This document shows, piece after piece, positions 8,147 through 15,514 of a stretch of DNA of 64,000 nt. The translations under genes and the position numbers were made by a program. Each line of letters opens with the position of its first letter. Positions within the stretch are counted from its first letter, which is position 1. Origin of the DNA: a virus; the IMG/VR virus record IMGVR_UViG_3300045119_000356, positions 1 to 64,000 of that record; one strand, written 5' to 3'. The notes beneath the pieces were generated by a model. The model made no database searches. It saw only the letters and a program-made list of their open reading frames with translations, and was not told where the DNA came from.

Positions 8147-8522
8147 CAGTTGAGACCTCTTGCAGCGTCAGCCGGATCTCGCCGGGCACCAGGGTGTTCG
8201 GTATGTCGAATTCCTCGCTGATGATGACCAGACCCTGGCGCTCTTCACCACGGTGCAAGAACGTCACGATGTCTCGGTCGTCAAAAGTAAGCGCTCGCGT
8301 CTTCCGGGCATCGACGATCAACTGCCGGCGCAAGTAGAAGGTCTCGGCAGGCCCGGAGGTGCCAGCGCCAGGGCCTGCATTTCGTTCACGGCGCTCGGTA
8401 TAGAAGCCGTCCGCGCGCCCGGCCCACTTCTCCTCGCCCGCTCCATCGGGCGAGTCCCAGTCAACGGTGCTGCCGCCAGCATTGACTTTGATCAGCGTTG
8501 CGTTCTTCTGTGGCAGCGTCAC
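8133..8522 (-). CDS. Head-tail connector / head closure protein
   Basis: 129 residues. Size, beta-rich content (RRQLIVDARKTRALTFDDRDIVTFL) and location between the adaptor candidate and the minor capsid gene suggest the head closure (stopper) protein of the neck. The GTG start overlaps the upstream stop as GTGA. No specific motif was recognised, so the role is inferred from order. Confidence 0.55.
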   Translation of the reverse strand: MTLPQKNATLIKVNAGGSTVDWDSPDGAGEEKWAGRADGFYTERRERNAGPGAGTSGPAETFYLRRQLIVDARKTRALTFDDRDIVTFLHRGEERQGLVIISEEFDIPNTLVPGEIRLTLQEVSTGGGG

Positions 8523-8929
8523 CGAACTAGCTTGCCACCGACCGCGCGATTCAGCCCGGTGTACTTCAGCTCGTCGCGCATCTTCGGCCCATAGCGACTG
8601 AGTTTTCCGACCGTGGCGAAGTCGGGCCCGTTCGCGGACTTGTACTGGTCGTGCACGAACCAGTCTTCGCCCTTTTCGATCCGGTACTCGGCCTGCGCGC
8701 AGGTTGCACGGGTCAGCGATTCGATCTGATCGGCGGTGAGCTTCTTGGGGTTTTCGCCCAGGTCACCGAAGCGCATCCCGTTGGACTCGACCGGCCACGC
8801 AGCCCCTACGTAGCGATCAACGTCGCGCGAGGCTCGCTCCAGCACTCGTTCAAGCGTCCCGGCGTCCTCGGTCTCCCAGCCCTCTACGTAGTCCTCGAAG
8901 TCTTTCGTCGTCGCGTAGGCCTCAGCCAT
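8519..8929 (-). CDS. Head-tail adaptor-like protein
   Basis: 136 residues from ATG 8929. The helical N-terminus (KDFEDYVEGWETEDAGTLER, ERASRDVDRYVG) with a later CAQAEYRIEKGED helix resembles the gp6/gp15-type connectors that dock below the portal. The start lies inside the end of the overlapping 53-codon gene (ATGGCTGA). The assignment rests on helical pattern and neighbours. Confidence 0.6.
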   Translation of the reverse strand: MAEAYATTKDFEDYVEGWETEDAGTLERVLERASRDVDRYVGAAWPVESNGMRFGDLGENPKKLTADQIESLTRATCAQAEYRIEKGEDWFVHDQYKSANGPDFATVGKLSRYGPKMRDELKYTGLNRAVGGKLVR

Positions 8930-9083
8930 GACGGCGCCCGCCCGCCTGAGCATCCTGGCGCGCACCCGCAGGTCTGCCTGGTCTCGCTGGCCGCTTCGAC
9001 CCCTGCCCTGCGCGCGGAGCCTTGCGAGCTCGGCGGTCGAGATCTACGTCCTCCCTAATCGAGCCGAGCCGACCGAGCCTCAT
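8922..9083 (-). CDS. Short basic protein wedged between neck genes
   Basis: 53 residues, unknown function. It starts MRLGRLGSIREDVDLDRR and has a Gly/Arg/Ala/Pro-rich, very basic second half ending GGRRHG. Support for it being real: the ATG overlaps the upstream stop (ATGA) and its own stop overlaps the downstream start (ATGGCTGA), so it fills the gap exactly. A nucleic-acid-contacting tail is possible but not shown. Confidence 0.55.
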   Translation of the reverse strand: MRLGRLGSIREDVDLDRRARKAPRAGQGSKRPARPGRPAGARQDAQAGGRRHG

Positions 9084-9484
9084 TCGTCCAGATCCTCCAA
9101 GATCAGCACCCGCAAATACGGTTCCTCTTCCTCGGCGGGGAACGTCTCTTTCTTGCCTGATTCCCAGGTCACCTCGAACTCGGTATTGAAGAACCCAGGT
9201 GGCCGTTGAGTGTCGCCGTCTTGCCAGTCATAGACGCAGACCCAGACTTCGATTTCTTTCGGGGTTTCCGATTTGTCTTTGGGGTCTGGGATTTTCTCCA
9301 GGCTGAAGGTCATTTCGCCTTTGAGCGCCGGCGGCGTGGGGTCACCTTCACCCTCAGCGCGCATCAGGAACCTGACTTTGCTGGCTTTGTCGAGCGGAAC
9401 GTATTTGCCCCCGCTCGTCAGAACGACCGCATAGCTCGGCGCAGTGTCGCCCTGCTTGATCGGGAACGGATCTTGCTCGGCCAT
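9080..9484 (-). CDS. BppU-N-like Ig-fold structural protein
   Basis: 134 residues. The opening DPFPIKQGDTAPSYAVVLTSGGKYVPLDKASKVRFLMRAEG follows the pattern of the BppU N-terminal family (F-x-I-x-x-GD-x-x-P, L-x-x-x-x-x-x-V-x-L, A-x-x-V-x-F). Those immunoglobulin-like domains occur in phage virion proteins. It probably decorates the virion or supports the repeat protein encoded just upstream. ATG 9484 follows an extended -10 (TGC-TAGGTT) by 8 bases, so it is probably leaderless. Confidence 0.62.
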   Translation of the reverse strand: MAEQDPFPIKQGDTAPSYAVVLTSGGKYVPLDKASKVRFLMRAEGEGDPTPPALKGEMTFSLEKIPDPKDKSETPKEIEVWVCVYDWQDGDTQRPPGFFNTEFEVTWESGKKETFPAEEEEPYLRVLILEDLDE

Positions 9485-9492
9485 CCCGCTGC

Positions 9493-9498
9493 AACCTA
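9493..9498 (-). promoter_or_regulatory. Leaderless promoter -10 (TAGGTT) for the BppU-like gene
   Basis: TGC-TAGGTT is an extended -10 with 8 bases to the ATG at 9484. Transcription would start on or next to the start codon. Confidence 0.5.
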
Positions 9499-9508
9499 GC
9501 ACGCGCCT

Positions 9509-11185
9509 CTAGAGCGCCTGCGCCCCTCGCGGCTCTTGCGGCAGGCCCACGGCCCCGGTCTCCTCCGCCCCCAAGCTGATCACAGAGTTACTCGCAACCA
9601 GCGCCAGCGCCTCCCTCACCGGAACGGCGAGCACTACCGCTCCGGTCGAGTCGGCACCCAGGCATATCGCACCTCGGATGGTCGAGCTGACAACCACAGC
9701 GCTGGTCGGGTCATCAGACAGGCAGATCGCGTCAAGCAGCGGTTCGTAGCGCGGCGTTGGCATCTTCAGCGTGATGGCTTCGTCGAGCTCGCCGGGGATC
9801 CCAAGCGGGCGGATCTTCAGGCGCACCAGCACCAGCGGCTCGTCGAGCTCGGAGGCCAACCCCAGCCCCCGCGCCTTCGAGCGCACAACCGAGAAGGCCT
9901 GGTCGAGCTCGGAAGCCAACCCCAGCGCCCGCGCCTTCTTGGCTGAGATCACCTGCGCAAGATCGACCTCAGCAGCAACGCCGAGAGCTCGCGTCTTGGA
10001 GCGCCCCAGTGCGAAGACGGCATCCAACTCAGCAGCCTGCCCCAGGACTCGCATCTTCACTCGCGTCGCCGGGAGCGCGGCATCCACCTCCGCTGCCTGC
10101 CCTAGAGCTCGCGCCTTGAACCGCCCCAGCGCCAGCCCGGCGTCGCTCTCCGCCGGCAACCCCAGAGCGCGAGTCTTCAGCCGGCCGGCGGCGAGCGGCG
10201 CATCCGTCTCGGCAGCCTGCCCCAGCGACCGCGACTTCATCCTGCCCATCGCCAGCGCTGCGTCCGTCTCGGCAGCCTGCCCCAGGGGTCGGGCCTTCGC
10301 CCTGCCCATCGCCAGCGCTGCGTCCGTCTCGGCCGGCTGACCGAGAGCTCGAATCTTCGACCTCGTCGCAGCGAAGGCCGCGTCAGTCTCGGCGGCCTGG
10401 CCGACCCCCAGTACCTTCACGCGCGTCGGCGGCAACGCTGCATCGGTCTCCGCGGCGATGCCGAGCGCATAGGTTTTCGGCCCTGACGCCGGAGCCACGC
10501 TGTAGATCGGCGGCCCCCCAGTGAAGTAGAAAGGGCAAGAGCGAGAGGTCACCGATGTGCCCGCACGCACCGACTCGTTCATCCCGGTGCCCGACAGATC
10601 CAGCACCTTCTGTTCGACGGAGGCCTGCCGTAGCTCCCACAGCCCTGACGGGCGGCGCGAGAGCATGCCCGACCGCGAGAAAGCTATGGACTCAAAGCCT
10701 TCGTTGCTGAGCAAGACGTTGTACTCAACGACCATCTCAATGTCACCGTTGAAGTTGTCGTTAGTCCCGCCTTTCCACTCCCCGATCCGAACCGTGCCGC
10801 CAGCGCCCACCGTGATGGCGTTGCCGATAGTGCCGCCGAGATTCTGGTGCGTCCAACCTGACGCCCTCTTCCAAACATGGGCCCGTGCCGCTTCGGCCGC
10901 TGGCTTGTGCACTCCGACAAAGCACCAGCCGTCTGCTTCTTTGACGGTGAGCGTAGATGTTTCCTGTTCGCCCACCCCAACCTCTTCCAGCGCAATTTTG
11001 CCTGTCGTTGCAACGAGCTGGAGCGCGATTCGAGGACCGCCACCAGATTCGCAGCGGGAGTAAATCGTGTCGTAGTCGCTATCGCTGTTACGCCTGACCC
11101 AGGCGCCGAGACTGTAAGCCCCAGTCAACTGGTTAATGACAGGGAACCGAAGCTGGTCTGTGGTCGCGGCAAACGTGCGAGCCAT
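9509..11185 (-). CDS. LamG-like domain protein with twelve 20-residue repeats
   Basis: 558 residues. Residues 1-~225 look like a concanavalin/LamG jelly roll (YSLGAWVRRNSDSDYDTIYSR, WCFVGVH, GDIEMVVEYN), a sugar-binding fold common in exposed phage proteins. Residues 239-478 are twelve tandem repeats of exactly 20 residues, consensus RALGQAAETDAALAxGRxKx. The C-terminal 80 residues hold three looser I/A-x-LGA-x-x-T-G-A-V-x-L units. Encoded among head/neck genes, it is probably a surface decoration or host-contact protein. The ATG overlaps no other gene. Confidence 0.72.
   Translation of the reverse strand: MARTFAATTDQLRFPVINQLTGAYSLGAWVRRNSDSDYDTIYSRCESGGGPRIALQLVATTGKIALEEVGVGEQETSTLTVKEADGWCFVGVHKPAAEAARAHVWKRASGWTHQNLGGTIGNAITVGAGGTVRIGEWKGGTNDNFNGDIEMVVEYNVLLSNEGFESIAFSRSGMLSRRPSGLWELRQASVEQKVLDLSGTGMNESVRAGTSVTSRSCPFYFTGGPPIYSVAPASGPKTYALGIAAETDAALPPTRVKVLGVGQAAETDAAFAATRSKIRALGQPAETDAALAMGRAKARPLGQAAETDAALAMGRMKSRSLGQAAETDAPLAAGRLKTRALGLPAESDAGLALGRFKARALGQAAEVDAALPATRVKMRVLGQAAELDAVFALGRSKTRALGVAAEVDLAQVISAKKARALGLASELDQAFSVVRSKARGLGLASELDEPLVLVRLKIRPLGIPGELDEAITLKMPTPRYEPLLDAICLSDDPTSAVVVSSTIRGAICLGADSTGAVVLAVPVREALALVASNSVISLGAEETGAVGLPQEPRGAQAL
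9752..10471 (-). repeat. Twelve in-frame 60-bp tandem repeats
   Basis: 720 bp in perfect 60-bp register encode the ALGQAAETDAAL-type units of the 9509-11185 protein. Neighbouring copies differ by substitutions only; no unit has gained or lost a codon. The middle copies are the most alike. Copy number change by recombination is likely. Confidence 0.9.
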
Positions 11186-11194
11186 GCCGAGCTC

Positions 11195-11716
11195 CTACGT
11201 TGTTGTGTAGGTCAGAGCAACGCTGAGGAGCTCAGCATCGACGGCGAGTGTGTCGCTGCCCGATGCAGCTTCGCGGAAGACCAGCAGCTCGAAGAAGTCG
11301 CCGGCCGCGATCGAGTCCAGTTTCGGTTCGATGGTCGTGGTGATCAAACGCCGCGCCTCAGCCGTGTTTACTTCGACGGTCGCCGTCACGGCTTCGGCCT
11401 CGGCATGCTCGACCGGAGTGTCTGCGTCGGTGGGAGTAATCGCCCCCAAGCGAGCCCCCCAGACCACTTTCTGCGCTTCTTTGGAGAGCGCCATCCAGAG
11501 CAGCTTGACGATCGGGATTTCTTTGAAGTCGTCGGGCATGCGCCCCTGAAACCACAGGTGCTCCTGGGTCGCCGCGTCGAACGACGCGATCAGCAGCGGC
11601 TTCTTCGGATTGGCCTCGGTTCCGGCCAGGTTGAGCAGCGCCGGGCCGGCGTTGCTCGCGGAACCGTCGCCAGGTGCTCCGGCATGCGGGCTCCATTGCA
11701 GCGTCGCAACTGCCAT
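11195..11716 (-). CDS. Structural protein of unknown function
   Basis: 173 residues, not recognised. The start (MAVATLQWSPHAGAPGDGSASNAG) and a C-terminal Thr-rich strand pattern suggest a beta-rich virion protein. It is the neighbour of the repeat protein and may share its particle location. The ATG follows the upstream TAG by 3 bases with no Shine-Dalgarno, so translation is probably coupled. Confidence 0.55.
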   Translation of the reverse strand: MAVATLQWSPHAGAPGDGSASNAGPALLNLAGTEANPKKPLLIASFDAATQEHLWFQGRMPDDFKEIPIVKLLWMALSKEAQKVVWGARLGAITPTDADTPVEHAEAEAVTATVEVNTAEARRLITTTIEPKLDSIAAGDFFELLVFREAASGSDTLAVDAELLSVALTYTTT

Positions 11717-11719
11717 CGG

Positions 11720-12196
11720 CTACGACGCTTTGGCGAAACCGAGCGCGTTGACTTCCGCTTTGAGATCGCTGCCCGAAGGCGTCTCCAGGTAGTCCAGATG
11801 CACCAGCGGGATGATGTTCGCGTCAGTCCCCGAAGTGGTGTCGGCGTCGTAGCAGACCAGCAGCTTGCCCCATTTGCCGCCAGCTTCTGCCACGGCTTTC
11901 CATTCGGGGTTCGGCATCGTCGCCGTCTGCCGGTCGTTAACGTTGTCCGGAGAGGCCGCGACCAGATCCGTGTCGGTGAAGACTTTGCGCGAGTAACCGG
12001 AGTTGGTCGCCTCGTCGCTGGCGCCTTCGAGGATCACCGCAAGCGTGGCGAGATCCTTCAGTTCGGCGTCGGTGACCAGGCCGGCCGACTTCAGCGCGAC
12101 GATGATCAGCGCTGAGTTCGTCGGTTCGTTGGCATCCACACGGTTAACGAGCTCGGCCCAGCGGCCCAGCCCAACGTTGAAGATTCCGTCAGCCAC
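11720..12196 (-). CDS. Structural protein of unknown function
   Basis: 158 residues from a GTG that overlaps the end of the upstream gene. It is a mixed alpha/beta protein (WAELVNRVDANEPTNSALIIVALK, WGKLLVCYDADTTSGTDANIIPL). The charge balance and position downstream of the capsid gene suggest a head decoration or neck component. No family was recognised. Confidence 0.55.
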   Translation of the reverse strand: MADGIFNVGLGRWAELVNRVDANEPTNSALIIVALKSAGLVTDAELKDLATLAVILEGASDEATNSGYSRKVFTDTDLVAASPDNVNDRQTATMPNPEWKAVAEAGGKWGKLLVCYDADTTSGTDANIIPLVHLDYLETPSGSDLKAEVNALGFAKAS

Positions 12197-12443
12197 TCTC
12201 GCTCATCTCCTCTGCGCCCTGCGGGTTGAGCTCGCCGTAGACGCTGCCGTCGGGACGCAGCAGCACGATGGTGTCGCCCTCGCGCCAGTGCTTGCGCGCC
12301 TCGGTGATCGCTTCGTTGCGCAGCTCGAAGGGCTCAACAGGCGGCGTGATTGCTTCAACGTCCTGGTTGATGTCGGCCGGATCTCCTTCCGATCCCTTGA
12401 TCGACCAGCGGCCGTTCTCTGTGGGGTAGACCTGGATCTCCAT
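12189..12443 (-). CDS. DUF2188-like small protein
   Basis: 84 residues from ATG 12443. The pattern VYPTENGRWSIKGSEG, then A-I-T-E-A-R-K-H, then GDTIVLLRPDGSVYGE resembles DUF2188: a strand pair, a helix with Ala-Arg, and a final strand with DG. Its role in phage heads is unknown. A strong UUCG-type hairpin (12462-12485) stands just upstream, where a Shine-Dalgarno would be expected. Confidence 0.55.
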   Translation of the reverse strand: MEIQVYPTENGRWSIKGSEGDPADINQDVEAITPPVEPFELRNEAITEARKHWREGDTIVLLRPDGSVYGELNPQGAEEMSESG

Positions 12444-12461
12444 GATCAAGGCGGCGGAAGC

Positions 12462-12485
12462 GTCCCCCGGCCGAAGCCGGGGGAC
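12462..12485 (-). terminator. UUCG-loop hairpin between head genes
   Basis: GTCCCCCGGC and GCCGGGGGAC form a perfect 10-bp stem. On the minus strand the loop is TTCG closed by C-G, an unusually stable tetraloop. There is no T-tract, so it may be an attenuator, processing site or mRNA-protecting hairpin rather than a full terminator. Confidence 0.55.
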
Positions 12486-12491
12486 TCGCTC

Positions 12492-12998
12492 CTAGGCCGA
12501 AGTGGTGACTCCGCCCTTCTCGCCCTCAACGTCGCCCTGTTCGCCCACGCGAGCGGACTGGGAGACGAGCTCGCTGCGCGGCTTGTAGTCGATGACGTTG
12601 CCCTCGTCGTCGTAGACCGGCTCGCCACCTCCCTCGACCGCGCGGCTTTCCATGTGGCCCGGACCGACGCGCTCGGAGTAGTCGCCGCGCTTCTGACCCT
12701 CTCCGAGAGCGTCCTCCGGCCCAACGGGCTCCGAACCCGAACCCTGAGCCATCGGCACCCCGCCATCGGTGCCATCGCGGGTCGTCACACCGCCCTCGGT
12801 GTGCTCCAGGTCGGCGTTTTCGGCTGCGGTCGCTACCCCAGCCTCTTCCTTGCCCTCTTCCTCGGCCACCGTTTCGGCGGGCGCCTCAGAGGTCGCCTCG
12901 GTGCTCGTGCCCGCGTCGCCATCCCCGGCAGCGTCGGACCCGGAACCTAGGCCCTGGTCCTCCTCGAAACCCTCGCGGGTCTCAGTGTCATCACGCAT
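12492..12998 (-). CDS. Acidic low-complexity protein downstream of capsid
   Basis: 168 residues from ATG 12998. Mostly Glu/Gly/Ala/Thr/Asp, likely disordered, with one more ordered part (GEPVYDDEGNVIDYKPRSELVSQ) near the end. AGGG lies 6 bases before the ATG, which overlaps the upstream stop. Function unknown; disordered acidic proteins downstream of capsid genes can be decoration or scaffold helpers, but nothing here proves that. Confidence 0.5.
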   Translation of the reverse strand: MRDDTETREGFEEDQGLGSGSDAAGDGDAGTSTEATSEAPAETVAEEEGKEEAGVATAAENADLEHTEGGVTTRDGTDGGVPMAQGSGSEPVGPEDALGEGQKRGDYSERVGPGHMESRAVEGGGEPVYDDEGNVIDYKPRSELVSQSARVGEQGDVEGEKGGVTTSA

Positions 12999-13443
12999 TC
13001 TTGCCCTCGCTTCCGTCATAGTCGCTCTCGGCTTCGCCGCACTCGATGCAGCGAACCACGATGAGCTTCTTGCCCCACTCCTCAGGAGGGAGGCTCTCTG
13101 TGGCCTTCGGTTTCTGCGCAACGAAGAACTCGACACGGACGTGCTCGTCACCGGGCAGAGCGCCTTCTTCGGGACAGCCCCGTTTATGGCGCATCTCCTC
13201 CGCGATTTCGCGGGCCTGACTCAGCCGTTCCTCACCGATCCGCTGGTCACGCTCGGTCGCACGCTCGTGCTTGCGCTCGCGGACACCTGAGCCGTTCTCA
13301 CGGCCTGCGGCATCGCCAGCCGAAGCGGCGGCCTCGTCCTTCGGCTCGTCGATCGGCTTAGCGGCGGCCTCGCTTGCGCCAGTGTCGCCGCCAGCCTCCT
13401 CGGCTAGCTCGTCGGACCCTCTTGTCTGTGTCGTGTCTTCCAT
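12991..13443 (-). CDS. Low-complexity protein with C-terminal CxxC region
   Basis: 150 residues. The first ~90 are Ala/Glu/Arg-rich and probably helical or disordered. The end carries RVEFFVAQKPKATE, GKKLIVVRCIECGEAE, with CPEEG earlier, a possible zinc-binding or disulfide site. It starts 41 bases downstream of the capsid gene with GGAG before the ATG. Not recognised. Confidence 0.5.
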   Translation of the reverse strand: MEDTTQTRGSDELAEEAGGDTGASEAAAKPIDEPKDEAAASAGDAAGRENGSGVRERKHERATERDQRIGEERLSQAREIAEEMRHKRGCPEEGALPGDEHVRVEFFVAQKPKATESLPPEEWGKKLIVVRCIECGEAESDYDGSEGKNA

Positions 13444-13484
13444 CGTTCTCCGTTTCTAGCACCGCCCAGTGAGCGGCTCCGGGT

Positions 13485-14432
13485 CTATTTGTTGAGGATC
13501 CCCCGGAGACGGGCGGCGCCGGGACCGAACACGGCGAGCCCTGCGTAGAGCTCGATGCGAGTCCGATAGGCCGGCTTGCTCTCCAGCTCGCCCAGGTCTT
13601 TGACCTGAACGCCACCGTTGGTCAAGCCGGTAACCGCCCGGTCGCCCTCGTCTTCGCCAAACCGCACGGCGTAGATCGAAGAGGCGACGCTGGAGGTGCC
13701 CTGCGTCTCGGTTTGGGGGATGATCAGGGAGCCATCGGCCTTCGTGCCGATGTCCCTGAACGGGATGCCATCGTATTCATCGATCTTGCGACCGAATTCG
13801 TCGCGGCTCGTTTCGTACTTCCCGATCCGGCGCGCGGCGCTCTTGATCCGAGCAACGATCATGCTGTTCATGTACAGCACGTCAACGCCGCCCTTGACCG
13901 CCGCGATCAGCGCGTCAAGCGCTTCAAAGAATTCGTAGCGTTCATTGTCGGTCGTGCCGACCACGGGCAGGCCGTTGGTCGCGGCATCGAGCACCTGGGT
14001 GCCGGTGAGCCGCTTCTTCAGGCCGTCGAAGGAGTTGGCATCCACGGCGGTGTCGCCGTTGATGAAGGCGTCTTGGAACTTGTACGTCGCCGCCTTGACC
14101 TTCATCCGCTGCTGGGTCGCACGCTGGTCGTTGAGGTTGGACCGCGTCTTCTGGATGAAGGCGTCAACGTCCGCCTCGCCACCCAGAATCGTCAGCTTCT
14201 CGGTTTTCTGGTTGACCGTCCCCGTGCTCTCGGAGTAGGCCGCGTTGACCGCGCGGAACTCGACGCCCGGCAGCGTTGCCTCCTCGTTGTACATGTAGGA
14301 ATTGCCTTCAACCTCCAGAAACGGAATGCGGTCGAGGATGACCGACTCCGGTTCGATGACGAAGGTTTCGATAACCCCGCGTTGCAGGTCGTCGTCGGAG
14401 AGCTTCGCAGCTTCCGCCAGTGTGATTGCCAT
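13485..14432 (-). CDS. Major capsid protein (HK97-fold type)
   Basis: 315 residues; forms the icosahedral shell. The long N-terminal part (MAITLAEAAKLSDDDLQRGVIETF), then E-loop-like VEFRAVNAAYSESTG, helix FQDAFINGDTA, and the final strand pattern PAYRTRIELYAGLAVFGPGAARLRGI match HK97-fold capsid proteins. The scaffold-like gene directly upstream and the portal beyond it agree. The Shine-Dalgarno is AACGAGGAACAACAAAC. No protease domain or cleavage region was seen. Confidence 0.87.
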   Translation of the reverse strand: MAITLAEAAKLSDDDLQRGVIETFVIEPESVILDRIPFLEVEGNSYMYNEEATLPGVEFRAVNAAYSESTGTVNQKTEKLTILGGEADVDAFIQKTRSNLNDQRATQQRMKVKAATYKFQDAFINGDTAVDANSFDGLKKRLTGTQVLDAATNGLPVVGTTDNERYEFFEALDALIAAVKGGVDVLYMNSMIVARIKSAARRIGKYETSRDEFGRKIDEYDGIPFRDIGTKADGSLIIPQTETQGTSSVASSIYAVRFGEDEGDRAVTGLTNGGVQVKDLGELESKPAYRTRIELYAGLAVFGPGAARLRGILNK

Positions 14433-14498
14433 GTTTGTTGTTCCTCGTTTCGTTATCGGTTGTCGGTAACGACCCGAGCTGTTCCGAACCTGTTCGCC

Positions 14499-15383
14499 CT
14501 ACGCCTTGGCCTTTTCGCGCTTCGTCTCATTGATCTCTAGGCCTCGACGCATCCGCTCACGCGGAGACACCTCTTCGCCGTCTTTCTTTTTGCCGTTTCC
14601 GTCGCTACCGGAACCATCGCCGTCGCCCTCGTCGTCCTCGCCGTCGCCGTCGCGGTCACCCTCGACTTTGCCCTGGCGTTTGGTTTTCTTGAGCAGGCCT
14701 GGTTCCTTTTTGGCGAGACGTTTGACGGCATCGCGCACGCGATCCTCGTCTACGTCTCCGTCCTCATCTACGGCATCTTTCAGATCGCTCGCCACTATCG
14801 ACACGACCAGATCCGGGCTGCGGAAGTCACGGCGAGATGCCTCGGCCGTGATTGCTCGTTCGAGGGAGCCGCTTTTAAGCTGCCCCTCGACCTCTTCGCG
14901 ACGATCGCGCTCTTCCTCAAACATTTTCTTGTACTGGCCGCTTTTCTCGGCCCGTTTGCGTTGCTGAGCTTTGAGCGCTTTCTCCGCCTTCTTGCGCTCT
15001 TTACGCTCCTCGCTCAGCCGACGCTTAAGGGCACGGTTTTCAGCAGCCGTGCCCTCCTCCCCATCGTCGTCGCCGTCGCCCTCGTCTCCGTCGCCATCCT
15101 CGTCGTCGCCGTCGCCATCGTCGCCGTCTCCAGAGCCGTCTCCGTCTCCATCACCGTCGCCGTCGCCATCGTCGCCATCGTCGCCGTCTCCAGAGCCGTC
15201 CCCGTCCCCGTCTCCATCACCGTCAAGCCGAAGCCCAGCGAGCTGAGCAACTTCGAGCAGCTCCGGCGGTGCCGACCTCGGCACTCCGGCGCGTTCGAGC
15301 AGGTCCTCCAGCGGCAGGGCGCGAACCCGGTCGCGGGCAAAGATCTGGCGGATGGCGGTGAGCAAACGGTTCAGGGTGGTCAT
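14499..15383 (-). CDS. Scaffolding protein with Asp-Gly repeat tract
   Basis: 294 residues between portal and capsid genes, where scaffolds sit. Residues ~54-113 are almost pure Asp/Gly (DGDGDGDGSGDGDD-type). Residues ~115-185 are a strong Lys/Glu/Arg coiled coil (ENRALKRRLSEERKERKKAEKAL), followed by an ordered region (RDFRSPDLVVSIVASDLKDAV). A second short Asp/Gly tract and a basic C-terminus follow. Coiled coil plus charged ends is typical of scaffolds; the Asp/Gly tract is not and could bind calcium. Confidence 0.72.
   Translation of the reverse strand: MTTLNRLLTAIRQIFARDRVRALPLEDLLERAGVPRSAPPELLEVAQLAGLRLDGDGDGDGDGSGDGDDGDDGDGDGDGDGDGSGDGDDGDGDDEDGDGDEGDGDDDGEEGTAAENRALKRRLSEERKERKKAEKALKAQQRKRAEKSGQYKKMFEEERDRREEVEGQLKSGSLERAITAEASRRDFRSPDLVVSIVASDLKDAVDEDGDVDEDRVRDAVKRLAKKEPGLLKKTKRQGKVEGDRDGDGEDDEGDGDGSGSDGNGKKKDGEEVSPRERMRRGLEINETKREKAKA
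15045..15224 (-). repeat. Asp-Gly coding repeat in scaffold gene
   Basis: About 180 bp of GAC/GAT and GGC/GGA codons in 6-base units with larger ~48-bp duplications (two near-identical DGDGDGDGSGDGDDGDDG blocks). It stays in frame throughout. Confidence 0.8.
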
Positions 15384-15447
15384 GCGTCTCGTGATCTCCG
15401 ATCTGAATTTACTGTCCGGCGGTTGGTTTCCCTGGGTCCGTCCCAGT

Positions 15448-15502
15448 GCCCTGCCGGTCAGGGCTCGTCCCGCGATGTTTTGTATGCCGCGTTCGCCGCG
15501 GC
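15448..15502. other. Two hairpins between portal and scaffold genes
   Basis: GCCCTG-CCGGT-CAGGGC (15448-15464) and GCCGCG-TTCGC-CGCGGC (15486-15502) lie in the 131-bp gap after the portal stop. No gene was seen in the gap. They may stop or protect transcripts between portal and scaffold. No T-tract is present. Confidence 0.45.
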
Positions 15503-15514
15503 GGCCTAGCGGGT

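Noticed and set aside
9752-10471. CRISPR-like array from 60-bp repeats
   Set aside because: The units are contiguous, protein-coding and degenerate, with no unique spacers.
12946-12957. Operator half-site (GAACCTAGGCCC) within a head gene
   Set aside because: Only one arm matches and it lies in coding DNA.
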